NCBI GenBank assembly: GCA_003553905.1
Contig: PWEA01000012.1
Span: 1-38,976, forward strand
DNA length: 38,976 bases
From: Candidatus Aenigmatarchaeota archaeon
GTDB lineage: Archaea; Aenigmatarchaeota; Aenigmatarchaeia; PWEA01
Direction: 5' to 3'
Shown in pieces: positions 1 through 8,294 of this stretch (the first letter of the stretch is position 1; every line of letters begins with the position of its first letter). The notes beneath the pieces were generated by a model, which had not been told where the DNA came from, did not search any database, and saw only the letters and a list, made by a program, of their open reading frames with translations. A program made the position numbers and the translations under genes.

Positions 1-117
1 CCGTAGCTCAGTTCGGCCGGAGCGGCTGACTTGTACGCTGATTTGTTGACGCGTTCTGCGCGGATGAAAGCTGGCTCGGAAATCAGCAGGTCGTGGGTTC
101 AAATCCCACCGGCGGCT
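1..117 (+). tRNA. tRNA-Thr (anticodon TGT at 32-34), 5' end cut by the window start, with an intron of about 46 nt (approx. 36-81) after position 37
   Basis: D arm GCTC..GAGC (10-23 region), anticodon stem GCTGA (25-29) / TCAGC (83-87), T arm GTGGG-TTCAAAT-CCCAC (93-109), acceptor 3' strand CGGCGGC (110-116), whose 5' partner GCCGCCG is partly present (CCG at 1-3). Confidence 0.85.
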
Positions 118-179
118 TCCTGTTTCTTCCAGATGCCATGTACTTAAAATATTTAAAATTATTTGATAAATACTATGTT

Positions 180-794
180 ATGATCACAGTAGAGTTCATG
201 GGAATGCCTAAGACCGGTAAGACGACACAGATAGATCTTGTGGAGGATGCTCTTGAAGACAACAATGGATATAAGGTGGGTTCCGTCGCAGAAAGTGCAA
301 TGAAGTCACCTCTTGATAAGGACAATCATTTCAAATATAATGCATGGTGCTTCCACGAAACAGCCAATAAGATCATGGAACAGCAGCTTCGGGACGACCT
401 GGACTACCTCTTTGTTGATAGAGGTATATACGATCGTATGGTATTTGACGACGTTCTTTATAAAAAGAGTAAAATTTCAAAGGAAAGTAGGGATATACAT
501 AAGGAATATGTGAAGCAGTTTACTGATCTGGAGGATAAGGTCGTTGCCTTTTTGGTAGAACCTCAAACATCGCTGGAGAGGGAGTTTGGTGATGGGGGAA
601 GAGTTATGAATGGGGATTTTCTTGGAATACTTTATGAGTCGTATCAGGATATACTTTCTCAGATAGAAGACGTAGATCTTAAGGTTGTCGATGCTTCCAA
701 TGATATGAGAGAAGTAAGAGATGAGGTGTACAGGTTTCTTGAAATGGAGGATGAGAGTTCTTATACAGAGGATGTAATACAAACAGTCTGCTAA
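180..794 (+). CDS. P-loop nucleotide kinase, thymidylate kinase-like
   Basis: Walker A GMPKTGKTTQ near the N-terminus; 'DRGIYDRMVF' resembles the DRY/DRS-type motif of dTMP kinase-like proteins. The supplied ORF starts at 93 inside the tRNA; the ATG at 180 is more plausible. Confidence 0.7.
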   Translation: MITVEFMGMPKTGKTTQIDLVEDALEDNNGYKVGSVAESAMKSPLDKDNHFKYNAWCFHETANKIMEQQLRDDLDYLFVDRGIYDRMVFDDVLYKKSKISKESRDIHKEYVKQFTDLEDKVVAFLVEPQTSLEREFGDGGRVMNGDFLGILYESYQDILSQIEDVDLKVVDASNDMREVRDEVYRFLEMEDESSYTEDVIQTVC

Positions 795-854
795 TTTTTA
801 TATATAACACAGCTACCCTGTTCTTTAAATCATTTCGATGACCTACTTAGTCCC

Positions 855-1865
855 ATGGAAAACAGAGAAATTGTCAAAGTAGGAGAGGAGACCGATCTAC
901 CTCTAGCTGGTGCTCTGACCTTCGGGGTTATTGACAGGGGCACGAATCTCCTGCAGATAAGACCTGTTTCCGGCTGCAACCTCTCATGTCCATTTTGTTC
1001 TGTGGACGAAGGTCCTGTTGGAAATAAACAAGCTAGGTATGAGGTTTCCCTTGACTATATGGTGGAGTACGCAGGGGCAATGGTGGCGAGAAAAAACTGC
1101 GACGATATAGAAATGCACATAGACGGTTGTGGAGAACCCTTGTTTTATCCAAGGATGGTTGAACTTGTGGAAAGCCTTTCATCTATGGAAGGAGTAGAAA
1201 CAGTTTCCATGCAGACCAACGGACTTCTTCTGGATAGAAAGATGATAGGAGATCTGGAAGAGGCGGGGCTTGATAGAATAAACCTCACTATAAATTCCAT
1301 GGATAGGGATACGGCGAAGTTTATGGCCGGAACTGATATATACGACCTGGATAAGGTTCTTGAGAATGCGAAAACCATAGTAGGTAGTGAGATAGATCTT
1401 CTGATTGCGCCTGTATGGATCGATGGTTTTAACGACGATGGAATAGAAGATATTGTAGAGTATGTAAAGGATTTAGGTGCGGGTGAAAAGTGGCCAGCGC
1501 TAGGGATACAGAAGTACAGGGAACATAAGAATGGAAGGAAGATTGATGGTTACGAGGAGATATCTTGGGAGAGATTTTACTCTAAACTTGAGGATCTCGA
1601 GGAAAAATATAGTATAAAGCTCAAACTAGGCCCCGAAGATTTTGGTATATATAAAGTAGGATTTTCGCTTCCCAGAGTATTCAAACGAAGAGAAAAAATA
1701 GGTGTTGATGTAATGGCCCCTGGTTGGAATCCAGGTCAGAAGCTTGGAGTTGCAAATCACAGAACCATAACTATTTTAAATGGAAAATATATACCTGTTG
1801 GGGAGAGAGTCACTGTAGAAATACTTAAGAGCAAACATAACTTGTATCTTGCAAGGGCGGTTTAG
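855..1865 (+). CDS. Radical SAM protein
   Basis: CNLSCPFC (CxxxCxxC) with downstream 'HIDGCGEPLFYP' glycine-rich SAM-binding segment. Confidence 0.85.
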   Translation: MENREIVKVGEETDLPLAGALTFGVIDRGTNLLQIRPVSGCNLSCPFCSVDEGPVGNKQARYEVSLDYMVEYAGAMVARKNCDDIEMHIDGCGEPLFYPRMVELVESLSSMEGVETVSMQTNGLLLDRKMIGDLEEAGLDRINLTINSMDRDTAKFMAGTDIYDLDKVLENAKTIVGSEIDLLIAPVWIDGFNDDGIEDIVEYVKDLGAGEKWPALGIQKYREHKNGRKIDGYEEISWERFYSKLEDLEEKYSIKLKLGPEDFGIYKVGFSLPRVFKRREKIGVDVMAPGWNPGQKLGVANHRTITILNGKYIPVGERVTVEILKSKHNLYLARAV

Positions 1866-1950
1866 TTCTGATGAGTATATGCTACTTAGTAGTGATAAAT
1901 AACCCTAACCTTTAAATAGTAGGAATGTTAATTACTACTTGGTGATAAAT

Positions 1951-2124
1951 ATGGATATTTACGAAAACACGGAGAAAAAATATGATAACGGGACGGGCAC
2001 AGAAGTCCTATCTATAGGTAGGCCTCCTTTGGATATTTCCGACCGTGAATATGATAGAATTTCTTTACCTGATAAAAAAGAAAAACGTCCAATTACCTTT
2101 GTAGATGCAGGAAACAAGGTATAA
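1951..2124 (+). CDS. Small hypothetical acidic/charged protein (57 aa)
   Basis: ATG at 1951 preceded by SD-like GGTGAT (ttGGTGATaaatATG); the ORF track starts at an upstream non-ATG codon. Confidence 0.5.
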   Translation: MDIYENTEKKYDNGTGTEVLSIGRPPLDISDREYDRISLPDKKEKRPITFVDAGNKV

Positions 2125-2155
2125 AGCAAAGAATTAACCTTGGTCCTGTAGACAA

Positions 2156-2608
2156 TTATTTATTTTTACAATGGTAGTATCCATTTACTACATCCTTAAT
2201 TTCTTCAATATAGTTTCTATATTTTTCTGGTATCTTGACCCCAGTTTTGTATATGCAAAGTTTTTCTTCATTTCCAGGCAGCTTTTCTCCTTTACTTATA
2301 GAAGGTCCATCGAGATGCTTCATGAGAGTCCTGAACAGTTCATTTATCTTTTTGTTTCTGTAAAGCTCGTTTAGTTCTTCTCTTGGGGATGAAACATAGT
2401 CATAAATTTTGTCTATTTCTGTTAAATCGTATTCTTTCATGTATTCGAACAGTCCATCATCGGTTTTCTCTTGTAAAATTTTACCGATTTTATAATACTC
2501 TCTGATCGGTATCTCGATAGGTTCAGGACTATCCTCTATCCCCAGTACACCGAGGACGGCTTCCATGTCTTTCAGTATTTTTTTATCCCTGTCTTTTTCT
2601 TCGTACAT
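2156..2608 (-). CDS. Hypothetical protein
   Basis: 150 aa ORF, charged composition typical of the other genes here, fits the gap between neighbours. Confidence 0.65.
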   Translation of the reverse strand: MYEEKDRDKKILKDMEAVLGVLGIEDSPEPIEIPIREYYKIGKILQEKTDDGLFEYMKEYDLTEIDKIYDYVSSPREELNELYRNKKINELFRTLMKHLDGPSISKGEKLPGNEEKLCIYKTGVKIPEKYRNYIEEIKDVVNGYYHCKNK

Positions 2609-2692
2609 ATCGGTTCAGAAACCCTTGGATATAACAAACGGCTTCTGGCAATAGTTCCCTGTTTCATCATATTTAAGCTTTTAGCAAAAAAT

Positions 2693-2998
2693 ATGTTCAT
2701 GTCTGATGAGATGTACAAAAAGATTTCAGCTAAGTTTTTAGAAGAAGAGGGATGTTTTAAGGGTAAGCTTAGGTACGATGATGAGGACGAAAAGTTTTAT
2801 TTGAATAGCAGTGAGTTTGTTTCAGCCGAGGTATCCGGTCTCGGAAGTTCTGATGTCGATGAGTTAGACAAGGGATTTGAGAGCGATATCAGAAAGGGAG
2901 TAGATGTGTTGGTTGATGGAGAACTAACTCAGTATGAAGACAGAGAAGGGAGAAAATTTTTACTTCACAAAATTGGAACAATATATTCTCTCGAATAG
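2693..2998 (+). CDS. Hypothetical protein
   Basis: 101 aa ORF with a TATA-like 'atttaagctttt' about 25 nt upstream. Confidence 0.65.
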   Translation: MFMSDEMYKKISAKFLEEEGCFKGKLRYDDEDEKFYLNSSEFVSAEVSGLGSSDVDELDKGFESDIRKGVDVLVDGELTQYEDREGRKFLLHKIGTIYSLE

Positions 2999-3056
2999 TT
3001 GGGTTTAGAAATTTTGAGTATGGAAAAAGTTCCCGGTAACGTATGTGGGTGATTTT

Positions 3057-4166
3057 ATGAGTAAGAACAAATCCGCAATTAAGAAAGAAAATGTGAAAAG
3101 GCTTTCAAAGGACATAGTACCAATGATACAGATATATCAGGAAACGGAGGAGAAGGGGGGTATGCCTATACGGATTCTGAGAGGTAACTTTAATAGAATA
3201 AGTTCTAGGATGTTGAGACAGGCCATTGTTTATGATCTGGAGGGAAAGGGCGGAAATAAGCTATATCGCACAAGGGTGGAAACAGAAAAAGGTGTGGAAG
3301 CTGCTGTTTCTACAGAGGAGCCGAATGAAATGATAAAGGAGGAAATAAAAAACCTCGGTGAAGAGTACGATGGAGATAATTGGGATAGGATTTATAGGTT
3401 TAGGATCGATGAAAGGGTAAGTGCCCCAGAAACAAAGTACAACTACGAGGTCTTTTCTGGCCTTCCTGAACTTATAATGAGACACGCAAGGAGACATGAT
3501 GAAGATTTAGAGCAATGGAATGAAAATAGAATAACAGGCGATGAGAGCGGTGTATTTTCCTGGTCACTTAAGGGTGTGGATCCCGAATCAGAGAGCGACG
3601 AAAGAGAAATACGTTATAACATACACAGGACATATGGACGTGTTGAGCTAGAAACCGAGCTTGTTTTGAAAAAGAGAAACAACTGTATATGGCCCGTTGA
3701 TCCACTTGAAGCAGACAAATATATGAAAGCAGTTTTTGGATCGGAGGACGACCCAAAAAGAAGAGTTCTATTCCAGAGAGCCGGAAGGGGCGAGGAGCTA
3801 GCAGAGTATGCCGCCGATCTTATACGTGATGATGATATCGATTACCACGAGGAAGATTGGAAGAAGAACTTTGATCGTTACAGGGACTTTTTAATTTATG
3901 GTGAGCAGCCCGAAGACTATTTCGACAAACCCAAGGAAAAAAGAGGTGTTGCACTTCCAACTGATCCCTTTCTCAAGGAGCTTGACGGTTATGTCGACAC
4001 AATGAAGAAAGGCAGAAAACCCGGTAAAGAAGTATCCGAAACCAAACGTGGTTTGCACAAAGACACGAAAACGGCAACTAAGAAATATAAAGAGCCCATA
4101 AACGAATTTCTTGGTTATGTAGAGGATGCTGTTTACGGTAGACTCAAGACTGGTAAAGATGAATAA
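3057..4166 (+). CDS. Hypothetical protein (about 369 aa), no recognised domain
   Basis: Long ORF; ATG at 3057 with SD-like GGGTGAT just upstream (alternative GTG at 3045). Confidence 0.8.
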   Translation: MSKNKSAIKKENVKRLSKDIVPMIQIYQETEEKGGMPIRILRGNFNRISSRMLRQAIVYDLEGKGGNKLYRTRVETEKGVEAAVSTEEPNEMIKEEIKNLGEEYDGDNWDRIYRFRIDERVSAPETKYNYEVFSGLPELIMRHARRHDEDLEQWNENRITGDESGVFSWSLKGVDPESESDEREIRYNIHRTYGRVELETELVLKKRNNCIWPVDPLEADKYMKAVFGSEDDPKRRVLFQRAGRGEELAEYAADLIRDDDIDYHEEDWKKNFDRYRDFLIYGEQPEDYFDKPKEKRGVALPTDPFLKELDGYVDTMKKGRKPGKEVSETKRGLHKDTKTATKKYKEPINEFLGYVEDAVYGRLKTGKDE

Positions 4167-4206
4167 TGGGATAGATTTTTATTTTAGGGAAGCACAGTGT
4201 TAAGTT

Positions 4207-4425
4207 ATGATAGGAGCAAAGTTTTTTCTTTTACTAACAGTACCATTAACTCTTTCAGTATATTTACTTATGCTTAGCATTTTCCATGGCATAACTATCA
4301 TTTCCCAGTGGTTTTCTTTGGGGCTGGTTATACTTTTGATTTCAATATCGATTGTTGGTCTTTTGAGAATTTCAGAGAAAGAAGAAGAAGCCCTTCTCTC
4401 AGATCATATGAATATAAGAGAATAA
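4207..4425 (+). CDS. Small membrane protein, two predicted TM helices
   Basis: 72 aa, hydrophobic stretches 'FFLLLTVPLTLSVYLLML' and 'WFSLGLVILLISISIVGLL'. Confidence 0.55.
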   Translation: MIGAKFFLLLTVPLTLSVYLLMLSIFHGITIISQWFSLGLVILLISISIVGLLRISEKEEEALLSDHMNIRE

Positions 4426-4938
4426 CTAGTTATCATGGACAGCAGCTACATTCCCTCCGCTCATTACCTCTCGCATTCTATTTTCTATTAGGTTGTTTAC
4501 CTCTTCTGCATTCGCTATACCCTTTATTATAAAGAAATTATGTCCAGCATCGACCCGTACATCACCAACGCCCACTATTTTTTCAAGGAAAGGTTTGTTT
4601 ATACCACATCTCTGCAACTTCATAAAGGGTATGTCGGTGGTACGGTTTGAAAACAGCCCGACCTTTTCGTAAACAGCGGTGTCGGTTATTATATACTGTT
4701 CCACGAATCGTCTGGCTTCTGCATATATAAAGAATATTAGTGCTGATGAAAGAAAGAAGGCCGATCCAAGAAGATCGACTTTAAGCATCTGATTTCCTAA
4801 TGAAAAATCCCAGTTGACATAAAAAAGTATGAGACCTATTACAGCCCATAAAATTGCTCCTATATATTCTTTCGTGAATCGCCTTCTTGCGGGCCTTAAT
4901 TCCATCAATATTTCTTCATCGGAGCCTTCCTTTTTCAT
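4426..4938 (-). CDS. Membrane protein with bacterial-type PH domain (YdbS/bPH2-like)
   Basis: Two TM helices followed by 'EQYIITDTAVYEKVGLFSNRTTDIPFMKLQRCGINKPFLEKIVGVGDVRVDAG', typical of the bPH2 family. Confidence 0.75.
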   Translation of the reverse strand: MKKEGSDEEILMELRPARRRFTKEYIGAILWAVIGLILFYVNWDFSLGNQMLKVDLLGSAFFLSSALIFFIYAEARRFVEQYIITDTAVYEKVGLFSNRTTDIPFMKLQRCGINKPFLEKIVGVGDVRVDAGHNFFIIKGIANAEEVNNLIENRMREVMSGGNVAAVHDN

Positions 4939-5023
4939 GATATACTATAGTTAGTTGGTGGTCCTAATTTAAATTTTTAGATGTATTCAACCTATTTAAA
5001 TCTTCATAGAAGAATAATAACCC

Positions 5024-5668
5024 ATGAAAGTGACGGATAATATATTGTTGCTTAACGGTGCAGGGATGGATTCAAATGTATACTGCGTTGACGGTGAGCT
5101 TCTTGTGGACACAGGGACTGGAACTTTTGTCGAACAGACCCTGGAACAGATGGATAGATTCGACGTCGAAATAGGAGATATAAAAAAAATAGTTCTTTCC
5201 CATGAACACTTCGATCATACAGGAGCTGCCAAACAGTTCAAGGAAAAGACAGATGCTGAAGTACTTGCTCACAAGGAAGCTGAGTTAACTGAGGATAGAA
5301 CCCTCTCAGCTGCATTTGACAGTGACTTTGAGCCTCCTGAAGTGGATAGGAGGCTTGAGGAAAATGATGTAGTAAAGACCAAAAACTACAGTTTTAAAGT
5401 TTTACATGTGCCAGGACATTCACCTGGATCTATAATACTTTGGGATGATGATAGGGGTGTTCTTATCTCAGGAGATCTTCTTTTTACAGATGGGTTCGGA
5501 AGAACTGATATACCGGGCGGTGACGAAGAGGCTATAAAGAAATCTCTAAGAAGGGTAAAAAAGTTTGACAATATATCTGTTCTACTACCAGGCCATGGAA
5601 CACCTGCTTCTAATGACAACATCTATGACGATGGTGCTATAGAAAACATACTCTCACAGATCCAATAA
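5024..5668 (+). CDS. MBL-fold metallo-hydrolase (glyoxalase II-like)
   Basis: SHEHFDHTG, 'HVPGHSPGSI', 'ISGDLLFTDGFGRTDIPGG', 'LLPGHG'. TATA-like TTTAAA at 4995 implies a leaderless start. Confidence 0.9.
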   Translation: MKVTDNILLLNGAGMDSNVYCVDGELLVDTGTGTFVEQTLEQMDRFDVEIGDIKKIVLSHEHFDHTGAAKQFKEKTDAEVLAHKEAELTEDRTLSAAFDSDFEPPEVDRRLEENDVVKTKNYSFKVLHVPGHSPGSIILWDDDRGVLISGDLLFTDGFGRTDIPGGDEEAIKKSLRRVKKFDNISVLLPGHGTPASNDNIYDDGAIENILSQIQ

Positions 5669-5719
5669 CGTAGTTAAGAAAGTAGGCGATGATTAAAGAC
5701 CTGTAGTTTCTGGCGTAAG

Positions 5720-6022
5720 TTAATCAATCTTATATGGCGTTTCTGTCTCGCCCTTTCCCACAAACTTCCCTTCCTTATTTACGAAATATATTTCATCTTC
5801 GCCCTTCTTACCTAGTGCTTGGACTTTTCCAGGATTATTGTTTTCATTTAACCTGATTAACTTGTAATCAGGCAACATAGTTTCGATATCTTCCATCGCT
5901 TCTCTCATGTGTGTCAACGGTTCGTACCCCTTGTCTTCTTGGAGAAAGTCCTTGAAGGTATACCACGTCGATTCTTTCTTTCTTTCCGTCCAACCCTCTA
6001 TTCTGGGTTCCTCTCTAGACAT
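5720..6022 (-). CDS. Hypothetical protein
   Basis: 100 aa ORF in an intergenic position with no better alternative. Confidence 0.55.
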   Translation of the reverse strand: MSREEPRIEGWTERKKESTWYTFKDFLQEDKGYEPLTHMREAMEDIETMLPDYKLIRLNENNNPGKVQALGKKGEDEIYFVNKEGKFVGKGETETPYKID

Positions 6023-6090
6023 TTTGCATCTTTTATTATTTCTACTAATTTATTACAACGAAATGTTTTTATATTTGATATAAATTTTCT

Positions 6091-6816
6091 TTAATTTGAG
6101 TTTTTTCCTTTACCCGGAATCATCCAGCTTTCGTATTTAACTTTTTCTTCGTTAACTCCGAGTTCATTTAGGATGTCAACCATCGAATCTATCATTGGGG
6201 GAGGTCCACATATATACCATACCTTTCTGGGAGGTTTATCGATATATTTTTTTATCATTTCAGAATTTATCATCCCGGTTTCACCTCCCCAGTCCTTTGA
6301 CCAATCATCGGAAAGTGTATTTACAACATTAAACCCATTCTTGTTGTTTATAGTTTCGAGTTCCTCTTCAAATATTATATCCTTTTTGGTTCTGTTACTG
6401 AACAGCAGAGTTATATTGTTTTTTAGATCATTCTCTACGGCGTATCTTAACGAAGACATGAAGGGTGTTATTCCTGATCCGCCTGCTATAAAAACAACAT
6501 CTTCTTTTACCGTTTCATCGAAGTTCAGGGAGTTACCTCTAGGCCCATCCAATAGAAGTCTATCGCCTTTTTTGAGGTTATGAATAGCCGTTGTAAAATT
6601 ACCCATCCTTTTTACTGTTAATTCTACATATCTTTTCGTCGGAGAACTTGAGTATGTAAAGGGTTTACTTATGTTCTTGTGTTTTTTGGAATCCAGGATC
6701 GATACAAGACAGTACTGTCCAGGTGTGAAATCTATTTTCTTCTCTGGGTAGAGTCTAAATGTCTTCACATCATGTGTTTCTCTGTGGACCGATCTTACTT
6801 TCGCCTCTACTTTCAT
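6091..6816 (-). CDS. FAD/NAD(P)-binding ferredoxin reductase-type oxidoreductase
   Basis: FAD motif 'FTYSSSP', NAD motif 'FIAGGSGITPFMSSLRYA', C-terminal 'VWYICGPPPMIDSM'. Confidence 0.9.
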   Translation of the reverse strand: MKVEAKVRSVHRETHDVKTFRLYPEKKIDFTPGQYCLVSILDSKKHKNISKPFTYSSSPTKRYVELTVKRMGNFTTAIHNLKKGDRLLLDGPRGNSLNFDETVKEDVVFIAGGSGITPFMSSLRYAVENDLKNNITLLFSNRTKKDIIFEEELETINNKNGFNVVNTLSDDWSKDWGGETGMINSEMIKKYIDKPPRKVWYICGPPPMIDSMVDILNELGVNEEKVKYESWMIPGKGKNSN

Positions 6817-6959
6817 CTGAGATTCATCGCCTCTTTGGCTTCTATGGATTCTACTTCTTCGTATGCTTCTTCAGAGCCACATGTCGGGCATATACTTGGA
6901 CCCATCTCGCCATAGTGTATATCTCCACAGACTTGGCATTTGAAAAAACTTTTAGCCAT
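6813..6959 (-). CDS. Rubredoxin-like protein (rubrerythrin C-terminal-type rubredoxin domain)
   Basis: 'KCQVCGDIHYGEMGPSICPTCGSEE' two CxxC knuckles; stop overlaps the next gene's ATG by 4 nt. ORF track extends to 7010; ATG at 6959 matches the domain start better. Confidence 0.8.
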   Translation of the reverse strand: MAKSFFKCQVCGDIHYGEMGPSICPTCGSEEAYEEVESIEAKEAMNLR

Positions 6960-7013
6960 TGTACCATCGATTTTTTTAATAAAGCTGTCTTTCTTGATTT
7001 TATACTTCAAGTT

Positions 7014-7325
7014 TTACTCGGTTTCTTTTTCGATAAAATGTGCTGCAATGAAAGAATTTTCTGTTATGTTGAATTTGCATACGGTTTCATTTAAGACACA
7101 GTCTTCCGAACTCCCTAATTTTTCCCATTCCTGAAATTCATAACCTTCCTCGGGAACAGCCACTACAGTAAGTTCTTCACCTTCTTCGTGGTAGTAGACC
7201 CCCGGTTCGGGTTCGGTTGTTCCACCACTACTTGCCATGATCTGTAAGTTTACATTGTTAGCGATACATCCAGAGATAGTTATCACAAAAACTATCAATA
7301 AAAGTGGTATGAAGTAGTTCTTCAT
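7014..7325 (-). CDS. Lipoprotein with a single InlB B-repeat-like domain
   Basis: Signal peptide with lipobox-like 'ISGCIA'; 'GVYYHEEGEELTVVAVPEEGYEFQEWE' resembles divergent InlB B-repeats. Confidence 0.65.
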   Translation of the reverse strand: MKNYFIPLLLIVFVITISGCIANNVNLQIMASSGGTTEPEPGVYYHEEGEELTVVAVPEEGYEFQEWEKLGSSEDCVLNETVCKFNITENSFIAAHFIEKETE

Positions 7326-7441
7326 TGTCCTTAAGTTATGACAGAAACTACTTAAAATTTTGGATTTGGTAGGATTTTACCAAGACTTAAATATTTTTAT
7401 GTTGATTGATAAACTGTGATTTTATGTGTTTAGGAGGTTAC

Positions 7442-7582
7442 ATGGATACGACAAAGTTAGGGGATGCTGGGACTGATGATTTAGATGAATACCAAGAAAA
7501 TACAGAGAAGCTCGGCGATGGTATCGAGAAACAGCTCAGTGATTGTTGCAATACCTGCAAATATATCTCCAAAAGGCTGTAA
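7442..7582 (+). CDS. Small protein (46 aa) with a CCxxC motif; absent from the ORF track
   Basis: Strong SD (AGGAGGT) 4 nt before ATG; translation MDTTKLGDAGTDDLDEYQENTEKLGDGIEKQLSDCCNTCKYISKRL. Confidence 0.6.
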   Translation: MDTTKLGDAGTDDLDEYQENTEKLGDGIEKQLSDCCNTCKYISKRL

Positions 7583-7637
7583 AAGGCCATACTCTTATTC
7601 TTTTTTATGTTTTTAGTTTTATCTATACTATGTTAGG

Positions 7638-8216
7638 ATGAAACTGAAGACCCATATCGCCTTTGGCCTTTTTTTCGGAGTACTTTTTTACTATTTTTTA
7701 GACTTTGGTTTTGAGCTTGTTCTGATTACGGGTTTTGCTGCTTTTCTACCAGACTTCGATTTTACATTACAAAACAAACTGGGCTTTAGTGGTGTTCATA
7801 GAAAACTTTGTCATAACATATGGTTTATGATTTTGGTTTCTTTTGTGGTTTTTGTTCTTTTTGGGAGCTTTATCCTATCCCTGGGTATTATCATAGGGAT
7901 AATCAGTCATTTTGTAGCAGATTCACTTACAGTAAGCGGTATTTACTGGGTTTATCCATACGGAAAGAAAGGTAAGAAATTTCATACAAGTGGACCATTT
8001 AGTATGAGTGATAAGAATCACAGAAGAAGGGAAAGGTTGATAGGGACAGTGGTTTTAACCCTTGCTGGATATCTTTTTCTTATAAATGAAGTGAATATAG
8101 CTATGATATCGTCCTACGGATTCGTTGGCTTTGGTATAGTTGCGTCACTTGGGTATGTTGTAATGAACAAGCTGGATAAAGCCATAGGGAAGGTCATAAA
8201 GAGCCTTGGTCTTTGA
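7638..8216 (+). CDS. YdjM/DUF457-type membrane-bound metal-dependent hydrolase-like protein
   Basis: 'THIAFGLFFGVL', 'LPDFDF', 'HRKLCHNIW', 'ISHFVADSLTVSG' with multiple TM helices. Confidence 0.8.
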   Translation: MKLKTHIAFGLFFGVLFYYFLDFGFELVLITGFAAFLPDFDFTLQNKLGFSGVHRKLCHNIWFMILVSFVVFVLFGSFILSLGIIIGIISHFVADSLTVSGIYWVYPYGKKGKKFHTSGPFSMSDKNHRRRERLIGTVVLTLAGYLFLINEVNIAMISSYGFVGFGIVASLGYVVMNKLDKAIGKVIKSLGL

Positions 8217-8294
8217 ATTCATTGGTTGGAAAGTGGCTTCCCGCACGTTTAATTTTTTAAGGAGGCACCTCAACTATTAATGGGAGGTGTTAAT

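Noticed and set aside
93-179. N-terminal 29 aa of the supplied 93-794 ORF
   Set aside because: Starts inside the tRNA T-arm; the conserved kinase sequence begins at ATG 180.
477-782. 101-aa minus-strand ORF
   Set aside because: Antisense to the P-loop kinase with no domain signal; typical shadow ORF.
5669-5719. Possible C/D box sRNA (GCGATGAT...CTG) between 5668 and 5720
   Set aside because: C-box-like GATGAT is present, but I found no proper CTGA D box or terminal stem.
6173-6583. 136-aa plus-strand ORF
   Set aside because: Antisense to the FNR gene, which has clear FAD/NAD motifs; low-complexity Ser/Phe/Leu shadow translation.
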